NCBI GenBank assembly: GCA_010093685.1
Contig: MU006221.1
Span: forward strand, 1,333,491 to 1,397,490
DNA length: 64,000 nucleotides
Direction of reading: 5' to 3'
From: Ophiobolus disseminans
Lineage: Eukaryota > Ascomycota > Dothideomycetes > Pleosporales > Phaeosphaeriaceae
In this document: in pieces, positions 25,414 to 35,890 of the stretch
How positions within the stretch are numbered: position 1 is the stretch's first letter
How the letters are laid out: every line of letters begins with the position of its first letter
The notes under the pieces: model-generated
The model's input: the letters and a program-made list of their open reading frames with translations, nothing else
Database searches by the model: none
Told to the model about the DNA's origin: nothing
Program-made: the position numbers and the translations under genes

Positions 25414-25930
25414 TTTGTTTCGTCGTGTTGTGCTGTCGCGGTGGTTTGTCGTGGTGGGGAGCTGCTTTCGAAATCTCGAACTGGCTGAACTTTTTGGTGG
25501 GTCTGCGCACGTGCGTCTCGTTAACTCCGCCCACTAGCACCAAAGTCCACTTTATGACTACCAGAACGAAACTAAGTATTTTCCGTCCTTGACAAGGCTT
25601 ATAATTCAGCATTCGGGATGTTGTGGAACATATGCTCGAAGGTGTAACAGGTCAAGTGAGACACATGACCCCTTTCAAGACTCAGCCTCCTTCTGTTTCG
25701 CCATGGCCCCCTCAGTATATGTGCTTTCTCCCGACACTACTTGCTACCGTTCTTGATCGCGCCTTCTCATAACTTCTGCTTAATACCTTGCGCAGTCCTT
25801 AGTATCTTACAGACTATTTGTGACCAAGCCTATCTGAACTATCGGCCCTCTTCTATGCTACTCCCAGTGCTTGCCAAACACCATCTTCACATAACCACAT
25901 CCTCGTAACGCCTTCTAGCCCTCTATTATA
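25414..25930. other. Shared divergent promoter, DBP7 and the 161-aa gene
   Basis: 517 bp between divergent start codons. The part next to the plus-strand gene is pyrimidine-rich (25680-25920), typical of fungal promoters and 5' leaders. No gene is seen. Confidence 0.6.
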
Positions 25931-26470
25931 ATGACAGCACAACAATTAGCAATGTCGACCACACAAAAGCAGGAGACTCGTGTCCTCGAGGAAGAAGGGT
26001 ACAATGATGGTCTAACCTCGAGTCATCTCTTCCACTAACACAACATTCACAGCAATCATCCACCCCAGCCATACAACTCCCTCTCCGAAGCCGTAGCCGC
26101 CGACATGCAATCCCTCAGCGTCGGCGACCCAAGCGCCACCATATCCGTCCCCATGGTCCATTCAACCGAGCTGAAGCGCAAGCGCGACCTGTTCTTCCCC
26201 ATGGGCAAACGCGGCGTCGTGACTCAGACGGTGATCGTGCGCAAGATGACACGAGAGCACTATCTCAAGCGCTACGCAAAAGACGCAGAGGGAAATTATG
26301 TCGGTACCGAGGCGCCGGCCATTGACGCAGGGTTGGTGTTCGTGCTGGGGAAGAGTTCGAACGAGGAGCTGTTGCAGCAGGTGCGGAAGGTGGCGTTTGG
26401 TAAGGAGCATAGTAACCAGTATCATATGAATGGTTGGGCGGCTACGCAGGCAGGTGGTGGAGCGTTCTAG
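25931..26470 (+). CDS. Conserved small fungal protein of unknown function
   Basis: Two exons, 25931-25998 and 26053-26470, give 161 aa. The intron has donor GTACAA, a CACTAAC branch site and a TTCACAG acceptor, and the join keeps frame (GG|C). The conserved part runs from YNSLSEAVAADMQSLS through KRDLFFPMGKRGVVTQ and MTREHYLKRYAKD to DAGLVFVLGKSS, ending in a Gly-rich tail. I recall relatives of this arrangement as hypothetical proteins in Pezizomycotina, with no known function. No signal peptide or membrane segment, so probably soluble. A second in-frame ATG at 25952 (MSTTQKQ) is an alternative start. Confidence 0.75.
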
Positions 26471-27014
26471 GGACGAGGGATGGATTGCGTGAGAACCATG
26501 AAGAACTGAACCCTATAAGTCTCTTTGGTATTGGAGGATATCTCCCTCCTTTGCAGATTTGGTTGTGAGAGAGCTTTGGATAGTGCCAACAGAACTAAAC
26601 AACAGATACATCTCGGCAACATACGCTACGAGTTTCTTGATGTTCTCGTCCAAGGTCGTCGCTTCTGGAGTTACATGCTGGGTGCATCTTCGTCCCATGG
26701 CCTGACAATTTCTTTGCGTATCTATCGACATGCCTGTGACAATATTAATAAATGCAACGAAAGCTGGAGTGTTGCTTTCGTGTGTTCCGTGTTGTGAGAG
26801 TATGAGTTTTGATCGGTGTTTTGTTTATTTAGCGCATGTGGTCGTACCTCAAGCTACAACGTAGAAACGAGTCGTCTTTGCCATTCTCAACTCACCGCCG
26901 ACATGGCTGTTTTCTCACGGTCGTTCCCCTCATCCGCTTACGAGTTGCTGGTTTCGTACCAACACCGGCATCATCGTTCCCTGAAAACCTGAAATTACCG
27001 GTAGGGCAAGAGCT
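26471..27014. other. Intergenic, 3' UTR plus panC promoter
   Basis: 544 bp between two plus-strand genes. A T-rich, AATAAA-like stretch near 26742-26750 could serve the upstream gene's 3' end. No gene is seen. Confidence 0.5.
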
Positions 27015-28253
27015 ATGGCCCTCGGATCCTCCGCGCGTCATTCCGCAATGGCACTCTTCGAACGAGCAGTTGGTGAACAACACACCCTCACGCTTAGCCA
27101 TTCGGCCATTGAGCTAATCCGTGCAGTAAATCTTGTAAGGCGGAACCGAATACCGGCTTTCGCGCGCTCTCCAAGAGCTCTCGTCCAGAGATGCGACACA
27201 CGATGGCTCTCAACGAGCCCAGCCCTCCGCAACGCGCCTGATGCTCCAAACACTCAGATTTTCCACCATGTAGCTCCTTTGCGCTTATACCGGCGGAGTC
27301 TGCTCCTCGAAGACCGTACCGTCGGCCTCGTACCCACCATGGGCGCGTTGCATGAGGGTCATCTTTCACTCGTGCGACATGCCGCAGCCGAGAACACCGA
27401 TGTCTTCGTGACCATCTATGTAAATCCCACGCAGTTCGGCCTGAACGAGGATCTTGCGTCCTACCCGAAGACGTGGGAGGCCGATCTACAGATGTTGCAC
27501 GAGCTGGACAAGGAGCTGGGGAGCGCAGGGAAAGGACGGGTGTCAGCTGTCTTCGCACCGAGTACCCAGACCATGTACCCTACACTACCACCTGATAGCA
27601 GTATACCCGGTGTCGGGAGCTTCGTCGAGATGCGTCCGCTTGGCCAGCTTTTGGAGGGAGCATCGAGACCAGTCTTCTTCCGCGGTGTTGCGACGGTATG
27701 CATGAAGTTATTCAACATTTGCGCACCTGAGCGCGTTTACTTCGGCCAAAAGGACGTTCAGCAGACTGTTGTCATCAAACGTCTTGTTAAAGACTTTCAC
27801 TTGAACATGGACGTCCGTATCATCCCTACTTCGAGGGAACTAGACGGTCTAGCTTTGTCTTCCCGCAATGTCTATCTCGGTGAGCGCCGCCGCAATGCTG
27901 GTATCGTGCTCAGCCAAGCGCTGCGAAAAGCCGAAGCGCAGTACAAGGCCGGGAAGCGGTCACGGGGCGACATACTTTGGCCTGCGGTAGACCACGGCGA
28001 TGCAACTCTGCTTGAGCAGGAAACAATGGAACCAAGCAAGCGCGCAAAGTTCCAGGTTGACTACATCAGCCTCGCAGACCCTGATACCATGGAAGAGGTG
28101 GATCAAGTAGACGACACGAGAGGTGCTATTCTCAGTGGCGCTGTCAAGATGCTCCCAGTCGAAGAACCTCAAGAAGGCGAAGAGTTGGGTATCGGTGGAG
28201 GACAAATTCCAGTGCGACTGATTGACAACATCGTGCTAGATCCAGTCGAATGA
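27015..28253 (+). CDS. Pantoate-beta-alanine ligase (pantothenate synthetase)
   Basis: A single frame of 412 aa. It joins pantoate and beta-alanine with ATP to make pantothenate, the coenzyme A precursor. Family motifs seen are PTMGALHEGHLSLV (nucleotide-binding GALHxGH), YVNPTQFG, FFRGVATV, YFGQKDVQQ and LSSRNVYL. Bacterial PanC is about 280 aa; the extra length is a ~95-residue N-terminal extension plus fungal-type inserts. The extension is Arg-rich with few acids and contains TRWLSTSPALRN, like a mitochondrial presequence. It may instead reflect an over-long start: ATG at 27048 (MALFER) is another option, and the enzyme core begins only near residue 90. The ligase call is firm; the start and organelle are not. 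Confidence 0.9.
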   Translation: MALGSSARHSAMALFERAVGEQHTLTLSHSAIELIRAVNLVRRNRIPAFARSPRALVQRCDTRWLSTSPALRNAPDAPNTQIFHHVAPLRLYRRSLLLEDRTVGLVPTMGALHEGHLSLVRHAAAENTDVFVTIYVNPTQFGLNEDLASYPKTWEADLQMLHELDKELGSAGKGRVSAVFAPSTQTMYPTLPPDSSIPGVGSFVEMRPLGQLLEGASRPVFFRGVATVCMKLFNICAPERVYFGQKDVQQTVVIKRLVKDFHLNMDVRIIPTSRELDGLALSSRNVYLGERRRNAGIVLSQALRKAEAQYKAGKRSRGDILWPAVDHGDATLLEQETMEPSKRAKFQVDYISLADPDTMEEVDQVDDTRGAILSGAVKMLPVEEPQEGEELGIGGGQIPVRLIDNIVLDPVE

Positions 28254-28780
28254 TCTGCAACCACACGCACCAAATTCGCAACCACCTTACTTTTCACGCC
28301 CAATGCTATTATCATCTGTATGAACCGATTGTGGAACCACATTGCTCACATGTTATAAGTTGTGCAACAGCCATGTTGAGCAAAAATATGCTGCCGTATT
28401 GCAGGCGTAACGACTCATTTCCAGCGTCTGTCGCACCTGGCCACACTGCAACCTACATCACCACTCATGTACATCCTATTGCCTACCAGTTTCAACCTCA
28501 GGCAGACTGTTACATTACTGGTCGATCTCGTCATGGCAAACATCATTGGACCAAACATGCCTCATATTCTGGGTCACCACCAACCATCTGTGGGGCCTGA
28601 ACCATGATATGATATATGCAACAACGGCCCCAAACAGTCCGATACCCCTCGTGTGTCTTATCACAATTCCCTCATCGCATTTCAACTTGTCTCGATGTCA
28701 TGCACCTGCTTTGCATTTCCTGACCACACCTAAACTCTTGACCTGCGTACTCACCCAGCGCCTCCAGACTTCAGCGCAGC
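28254..28780. other. Intergenic, no gene seen
   Basis: 527 bp between two plus-strand genes. It is C/A-rich before the next start, as in a fungal 5' leader. Confidence 0.5.
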
Positions 28781-29387
28781 ATGGCCTCCTTCAACGATCA
28801 AGCAAGCGAGCGAACAACCTTTCAAACATTGCAACGAAGCGTCGCCAATGCAACCGCAACACCCTCTTCTGTAAAGCACTCCAGTGAAGCCTTCCATCCC
28901 TTCACAACATACATCATAGCCGTTATAACCGATCCCGCTCAATTGCAGTCCTCGAAATCAGCACCACCGCTATCGCAAATCACGCCGCCCTCCCACGCCT
29001 CGAACGCCTCTGTAAACAACACCGCGACCTCATCAACCAAGTCATGGAACATCACACGCGTCGGCACCGTCGTCAGCGAAGCAGACATCCCGGAAGCCTG
29101 GGGGCCTAGATACCTGCAAGCAGAGCACGCGCGGCAGACCAAGTTTCTCATTGGCATGGGCATGATCTTTGTGTTTGTGATTGTGATGATTGTTGGGATA
29201 ACGTGGTGGAGGTAAGTGATGCGCTTCATGCATGGTGGTTGCGTCCCGGGGGACTGTTTGCTAACGGGGCTGTAGGGCTTTTTGGAATTCCAAGTTCATG
29301 AAGAAGCTAATGGAGCTTGATGCGAAGTTGGGGGCGTCGCATGAGGAGGTTGATGTGGGTGATGTTATAGAGGAGAAGAGGGAGTAG
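28781..29387 (+). CDS. Single-pass membrane protein of unknown function
   Basis: Two exons, 28781-29211 and 29276-29387, give 180 aa; the intron has GTAAGT, a GCTAAC branch and a GTAG acceptor, and the join is AG|G. The N-terminal ~115 residues are Ser/Thr/Asn-rich with several N-glycosylation sequons (NAT, NAS, NNT, NIT). One strong membrane segment lies at about residues 121-143 (FLIGMGMIFVFVIVMIVGIT). It is followed by a basic stretch (KFMKKLM) and an acidic tail, suggesting a luminal or outer N-terminus and a cytosolic C-terminus. There is no cleavable signal peptide, so a signal-anchor protein is likely. I do not recognise the family. Confidence 0.65.
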
Positions 29388-29862
29388 GGTGTGTTGGGAT
29401 TGTAATGTAGATGGATTCAATGTATAATTCTGGTTTTGATAACGTCTGTAACTTTCACTTGCACGTGTAATGTTGTGTTGTGCAGTGTACTGCACGCCAG
29501 GTGCGCTTGGCTTCGTTGCTCGATCGTAGCCGCGTACGCCTACCGGTACCGCATAGCCCCAGACCACTCTTACCACACCGTCATCCTACATGTGCAGCTA
29601 CTTTTATACACAATCCACTTGCCAGCAGCCTGAATTTCGATTGTATTGATCTCTCGGATGGTGAGTCGATATGTGCTCGAATCATGCACCCTACCTCGAA
29701 AGGATGCACCTAAATCCAGCCCCCAATAATGGGAAGCCTTCCCGCCCCGCCAGGTTTGGGGCCTTGCCGCATACCTCGCATCCGACTTCGTGCTTCTGCG
29801 CAGGCTCTCTGGCATGCGCTGTATGATTTGTCTTATGTAGACATGTACTGTATGTTTTCGCG
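29388..29862. other. Intergenic, no gene seen
   Basis: 475 bp between two plus-strand genes; no RNA gene or regulatory motif I can support. Confidence 0.5.
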
Positions 29863-32492
29863 ATGAGCGTCGTTAATGTCGGGGACGTGATTAGACTGTG
29901 TGAGCTGGCAGGTCGCGTCTACAAGAATTGTGAGTGTCCTGGATATCCTGCGCAGGCTACATGGGCTGACAAACAGAAGGTCGCGACTGCCCGGGCGCGT
30001 TCAAAACGCTCACGACCGAAGCGCGTAGCCTCAAAAGCGTACTGGAAGACATCAACGACAAATTCGAGAAGATACCAGAGAGCAAGCGCGCGCAGCTCAT
30101 AGACGCATACGAGCCGTGCATCGATGTGTTGAAGGAGCTCGATACGCTCCTTAACCACTACAATGGCCTCGACACAAAGACCAAGCGTGCGTGGGAACGC
30201 TTCAAGTGGGATCCAGAGAAGGCGCGATCGCTGCGGGAGCGTTTGACGTCGAGCGTCGCGATGCTTAGTGCCTTCTATACCTCGTTGATACACGACAATC
30301 AAGTTCTTATACTCGAAGCGTTGGAGCGACTGGAGCATGACTACAGGGGCGGTCATAGGGAGGAGAGCATAGCTTCTCTCGAAAGGATTACATCTGGGAC
30401 TGTGGAAGATGAAGAAGAAGAGGAGGAGGCAGCATGGACTCAGATTCTACGGGATCTCGAGGATGTTGGCGTGGCGAAGCAAGACGCCCTGAGCTATCGA
30501 GATCTCATTGTCGACTGGTTAGTAACAGCAGTCAACGAAGGACGCTTGCTGGAGCAACGAGAGCCAGAGAGCTTTCTGTCCATGCCACGCGATTTGGGCT
30601 CGGCTCTGCCCCAGTCAGGTGGCGTGGATCTCCCTGGAACACACCACCTCGATGTTCCTGCAATGATCCCATCCTACGAGAGAAGCCAGTCAGCTCCATT
30701 CTGGTCGCCTCCTCCCTTGCTGACTCCGTCGGAGCCGCAGCACCAGAGAGCGCACTCGATCCCTTCTACTGTGACTCCCTCGTTGCCTGAGCTATCGGGC
30801 GTGTCGTCATACGCTCCATCGAATTCTCCAGAGACAGATGCATCCTCACTATATGCTACGCTGGAGCCTGTTTATCGAGTGGCTTCAGTAGATCTTTCAA
30901 ATGCTGCTCAAATCAGGCGTGTACCCGTGCCGACACGGCAATCAGAACCTCCGTCATTTCCTGATCGTCCTCCGAGCTTTACTACTCCGATGGCGTTGTC
31001 ACTGGCTTCGATGTCAGACTCAGCATCGTCGCCGTCTTATTCACCACCCGTTCGTTCACCGCCGCCAATACCACCCAAGTCACCGGTGCCCTCAAGCCCC
31101 GCATTTCCTCCAGTATCTGAGCCACTTTACGCAGCGACGTCATTCTCAGTCCCTCCATTATCTCTGAAACCTACGGCCTCTGCAACACTTCCAAACTATC
31201 CAATTCCGGTAGCGTCTCTTTCACCAGCACTTCAATATCCGCATGCTGATTCTGCACCACCTGTACTTCAAACCCCGCCAGATTATTATGACAAGTATGA
31301 TACAGTGACCGTGGATCTTGCATGGACATCCCAACAGATCATAGCAGCATGGAGCAGGAAGGATTTTACAGCTGCTAGCAGGCACCTCGAGGACCAGTTA
31401 GCAGCCGTTGAGCGTGGACACACGGTGATCAGCACCGGTCTCCAACCCGACCGACGAATTCTTCGGCACTTGTTAGGAGTGTGCAATTCCTTCACGGGCA
31501 ACTTTGAGAAAGCCAAGCGCTACTTCGAAAGTGTCTTCAATACTGTTCACTTCAATCGCCAGAATTTAGACGATGGCGACGTTGCGGCCGCACGATGGCT
31601 AGGCGACGTCTGTCTCCACTTACGAGAGCATTCAAATGCCGTGCTGGCATGGGGTATTGCGCACGAAGGGTCGATTGGTCGGTACGGTATTGTACGAGAC
31701 CGTACCCGGCGGATAGGAGAAGAGCTGCGACTGCTTGACCATTGGCTGTTCGTCTTTCAAAGAATCGGGAACTCATTCCTCAATAACGTGGATCCCACTG
31801 ACATCTTCCGGCAAACTCACGCCTACGAGAAGAGCAACCTGATAACCGCGCTCAGAGCACATTTGTACGAACACCAAGCGTTTCAACAAACCCGCGTTGC
31901 GCCTCCCCCTAATATCGCTTTCTTTCCAACCTTCCTTCTCGGCGGCCGACCAAAGCTAGACATAAATATCTCTGAAGGATTCCTCCTGGCACCCCTGATT
32001 TCTGTGAGTTCCTGGCCCCTCGCTTGGGACTCGACATTCTCTCCAACAGACGCGGTGCAGTTAGACCGAAACATGAATACCGTCCGCACGAATACAACGA
32101 TCATTCCTCTGATCCAGCGCAACCTACCTAGCCTGTCCTTGGGAGCTTCGAACAAATTGCACTACGTCACAAAGAGGGGTAGCCAATGGTTGATAGAGAC
32201 AGTAAAACAATGTCTCCAGGAACTTTGCATTGAGCATGCTGAACACAGCTCTGATGCTTCTATAGTGTGTACTCTCAATCAGCACCGAGATGGGTTTGCG
32301 TTCTCAGAGGGCGTTAAGATCAGCTTCAAGAAGCTCCAGTTCCGCAGCATTCACGGCTTGCAAGTCAGCGATGTGTTATGGTCGACGAGACATCTTGCAA
32401 TACAGTCGAAAGACACCCAGGACTTCAGAGTCATCCTCAAGAGTTTAGTTGAGGGTGTTGAGAACGAAGCAGCAAGTTTTGGACTATCATGA
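29863..32492 (+). CDS. HeLo-like N-terminal domain protein with C-terminal TPR-like region, no NTPase
   Basis: Two exons, 29863-29929 and 29980-32492, give 859 aa. The acceptor AAG at 29977-29979 is required: the nearby CAG at 29974-29976 would create a stop, and AAG restores the conserved YKNCRDCPG. The N-terminal ~160 residues (VGDVIRLCELAGRVYKNC, then LDTKTKRAWERFKW and FYTSLIHDNQVLILEALERLE) are helical and resemble the N-terminal domain found on fungal STAND/NLR proteins (HeLo-like type). An acidic run follows, then a Pro/Ser-rich disordered stretch (~residues 250-450). A helical C-terminal region (~460-640) has TPR-like spacing, with RKDFTAASRHLEDQL and NFEKAKRYFESVF. No Walker A, NACHT or NB-ARC motif is seen. 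A role in fungal innate or heterokaryon-type signalling is inference from the domain only. Confidence 0.75.
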
Positions 32493-33912
32493 TCAATATA
32501 TCCTTCGCCTTCGGCTCAACTACCTCTCCAGGGCTACCATTGAGTTACGTGGTAGAGCGAGAAACCGCGCTTCAGCGCTGAACTGGTGCGCGCATTTGGG
32601 CCACACCAGTCCATAACTAGGTGCTGCTACTGAGCGCACTCCTGCGCCGCATGTGCAAATTGTCTATGACGATCAAGGTCTCCCCGCCTGCCGCAAATGA
32701 TCTTCATCTCTTCGGAAGATTACTCGTCGGGATCTTCAGCTGCGGGAGGCTTGTACCACGAGTCGCAGGCGCCATCAGGGGCTCGATTGTCACACTGGAC
32801 CAAACGCTATCGGGCACACAAACTGCGGTCGCGCCATGCCCTTGCGCAAAGATGCAGTACTCTCTGAAGTGCAGGTACGGGGCGGTTGGGCGACGTTTTG
32901 AAACGGACCCTGAAATACACATCTCGCATGCCTAGGTAGTTCACTGAACTCCACGTGAATTGAACGCCTCGATCACTGCACGCGATGATGGAGCTTAGAG
33001 GTCTTTGCCTGATTTCCGTGATGCGAGCGATGAACAAATGGTGGACCTTTTAGCATGTCCTATATCTACCTGCATTTGCACTCTCGGGTCAGCCTCGAGA
33101 AGGATGCAAATGAGCGACCAGCTCGGACTCCCGACACGGCTCAGGAGCGGAAATCAAAGAGATGAGGAGATTTCTTGGCGTCAGGCGGTCATCCGCAGTA
33201 CCAAACTTACGAAAGGAGAGATTCAGCTCTTGCAACGCATTGTCGGCCAGCTTCTTGCATGAACATCCGCCCAACACAATTGCCGCTGTGAGAACATCAT
33301 AAGCGCTCCCTCGTGTATTGGATATCGATGCCCCTGCGTTTGTCTGATGTGCAACACATGTTCCTGCAGGATGTATGGTCGACGATCCTCCCTCGCCAAG
33401 CCCCGATCAAGTTAATTTAAGGCACGGTACCTGAATTAGTCTGGTCTGAGAAAGCGCCATCAGCGGGTGCCACCTTGCCGCACCACATTGTAGGGGCACG
33501 AGAGATCCCGTTTGTGTTTCATGTTTCGACGAAGCTTTTGGTGCGACGACATGATTGGCCGTCCGTTCCCAAGGCTGACATTTTCTCGGGAAACGCTGGG
33601 CAGGAGATGTAGATTTGCAGTGGGGATTGTCTGGCCCGGTGGGCATCAAAAGCACCCGGAGGCGCGCTTCGTGGTTCCTGCTCTTTCTTCTCCTTACCTT
33701 TGGATTCTCCGTGTGACCAGTGCTCATAAACCAACTTCTGTCTTTCTTTTCGGCGCTTCGCTGCCAGTATCGTTCTTTCACGTCGCCAGTCGACAATTCC
33801 ATTCTTTTGCTGAGTGCTTGAGTCCTAGAGACGGTCTATTCCTGTGTCATACCATTGTCATCACCTATCGACAGCTATCCTCAACCAAAGACGCAACCGA
33901 CAACTTTCCAAG
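32493..33912. other. 1.4 kb upstream of the AA9 gene, no gene seen
   Basis: Holds the 3' UTR of the 859-aa gene and the promoter of the AA9 LPMO. Frames on either strand reach 170 codons but show no motif. The 200 bp before the AA9 start are pyrimidine-rich (CTTTCTTTTCGG-like), typical of a strongly expressed fungal gene. Confidence 0.55.
33573..33625. promoter_or_regulatory. Candidate XlnR and CreA sites in the AA9 promoter
   Basis: GGCTGA at 33573-33578 fits the relaxed XlnR half-site GGCTRR, and GTGGGG at 33620-33625 fits CreA SYGGRG. They lie about 290-340 bp before the start codon. Both are short and expected by chance at this frequency; the interest is only that xlnR itself is in the window. 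Confidence 0.2.
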
Positions 33913-35573
33913 ATGTGGACACAATCTATGCTTCTTGCGGCTTTGGCCTCCACCCCTGCTGCGCTTGCTCATACCACATTCACCAACTTTTATGTCAATG
34001 GCGTGTCTCAGGTATGTCGTGTAGTCTCATGGAGGGAACAGTCACTAATTATTGACCAGGGCGACGGTGTTGCTATCCGCATGAACCCCAACGCAGAGAC
34101 TGCCGGTAGCCCCATCGGAAGCTTGGACAGCGAAGACATGGCTTGCAGTATGTTTACTCCCGAAAGTCACCCAAAAGCCCGTTACTGATCGTTATCATAG
34201 ATGTTGGCGGTACCAAGGGCGTCTCTCGCGTTCAGTCAGTTCCTGACGGCGCTCTTCTCACATTCGAGATCCGTTCATGGGCAAGCGATCCTTCCAAGGA
34301 GCGCCTCGATCGTGGTCACTACGGTCCTTGCGCCGTTTACCTGAAGAAGGTGTCATCAGCGGTCGAGGACAAGGGCACCGGCGATGGCTGGTTCAAGCTC
34401 TTCGACCACGGCTACGATGCCTCCACGAAGCGCTGGTGCACAGACGAGATCATCGACAACAATGGTCTGCTATCCGTCAACCTCCCCAAAGGCCTTGAGG
34501 GTGGTGCATACCTCGCTCGTCCAGAGATCCTGGCCCTCCATGCTGCCAATGCAAATGATCCCCAGTTCTATACAGGCTGTGCGCAGATCTTTGTCGAGAG
34601 CAGCGGCAATCTAGGCCCAGAGTCTACCGTCTCCATCCCCGGTTATGCCAAGTATGGCCAACCCAGCACCAGCTTCGATATCTACAACTCGGATCTATCC
34701 AAATACACCGTCCCAGGCCCCGCCGTCGCCAAACTCGTTGCCAAATCCAGCGCTGGCACCGCCTCAACATCGCAAACCGAGGGCCTCAAGCCCGAAGGCT
34801 GCCTAGTCGAGAACTCCAACTGGTGCGGCAAGGAAGTCCCTTCGTACTCGGACGAAAAGGGCTGCTGGGCCGCCTCAGAAGACTGCTGGGCTCAAAGCAA
34901 GACATGCTGGTCTTCTACCCTCCCCACCGGCGGCTCGGGCTGCAAGCTCTGGGAAGCCAAGTGCAAGGGCATTCAAGAGCAATGCACAGCGAAGAACTTC
35001 AACGGGCCACCAAACAAGGGCGAAGTCCTGACGCCCCAGAAGTCAAAGATCGATGTCGGGAAAATCATGGCGACAGTTGGTGGTGGTGTTGTTGATGCGC
35101 CCAGCTCGCCCAAGACAAGCCCAGTCGAGAAGCCAGCGGAGAGCAAGACTCAAACTCCTTCTAAGCCCACACCTCCGCCCGAGGAGGGAAAGCCAGAAAC
35201 ACCTGCCAAATCCACGCCAGCTGCTACACCCGCAGCTTCAAAACCCTCTCCCACCCCCGCCGCCCCCAAGCCCACACCCAGCGACACGTACAACGCTCAA
35301 CCCATGCCCAACAACAACGACAAGCCCGCATCCGAGAACAAGGCCAAGCCCACCCCCGCGAATAACGACAAGCCCGCACCAGTCGGGTCAAGCATCACCG
35401 CCTCGCCCGCAGCACCCAAGCCCACACCGGGCCCCGCATGCGTACCGGGCTTCAAGTGCGTGACTGTGACTGAGATCGAGACGCTCACGCAGACGGTGTA
35501 TGTGACTGCCAAGGAGGGGAGTTATAAGCGCAGTTTTAGGGCGCGGGGGCATGGGCATGGACATCAGTTTTAG
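33913..35573 (+). CDS. AA9 lytic polysaccharide monooxygenase with Cys-rich module and His-rich tail
   Basis: Three exons, 33913-34011, 34060-34147 and 34201-35573, give 519 aa. It is a secreted copper enzyme that oxidatively cleaves cellulose or related glucans. The signal peptide is residues 1-19 (..STPAALA); cleavage leaves His20 as the copper-brace N-terminal residue (HTTFTNFYVNG). The second brace His is near residue 102 (RGHYGPC), and LALHAAN and QFYTGCAQIFV give the conserved His and axial Tyr regions. The AA9 domain ends near residue 230. A Cys-rich module follows (NWCGKEVP, KGCWAASEDCWAQSKTCW, GCKLWEAKC), then a ~140-residue Pro/Thr/Lys linker with KPTP and NDKPA repeats, then CVPGFKC, VTVTEIETLTQTV and a final GHGHGHQF. 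No CBM1 is present. Introns have GTATGT donors and CAG/TAG acceptors. Confidence 0.93.
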
Positions 35574-35890
35574 AAGGGAAGGTGCTGTGTGAAGAATTCT
35601 TTTTGTGAACAGCAGTTGTTTAGATTGATTGTATGAACTTTATATTTCTGCGACTGGGTGTCGCGAGCTGGCGAGGCTCTGTTTAGGATTGGTAGCTCTG
35701 CTGGATTGAGGCAGGTGCTTGCTTTTTGGGATGGGGAATGAATTTGGCCATATCGTTCATTTTTGCAGAGGTGTGTGGTGATGTGATGTAGGTTTTGAGT
35801 ATGTGGGTTGGTGTTTATGTGCATGTACATTGGTACGGAGAAGCACCTTTCAATATATATATTCAGACGCTTCTCCTGGTCGACGGCATC
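35574..35890. other. Convergent 3' UTR gap, no gene seen
   Basis: 317 bp between the ends of the AA9 and ribose-5-phosphate isomerase genes, which converge. It should hold both polyadenylation regions. Confidence 0.6.

Noticed and set aside
29930..29976. Intron of the 859-aa gene ending at the CAG at 29974-29976
   Set aside because: Joining T from exon 1 to AA gives a TAA stop. The AAG three bases later restores TGT (Cys) and the family motif YKNCRDCPG.
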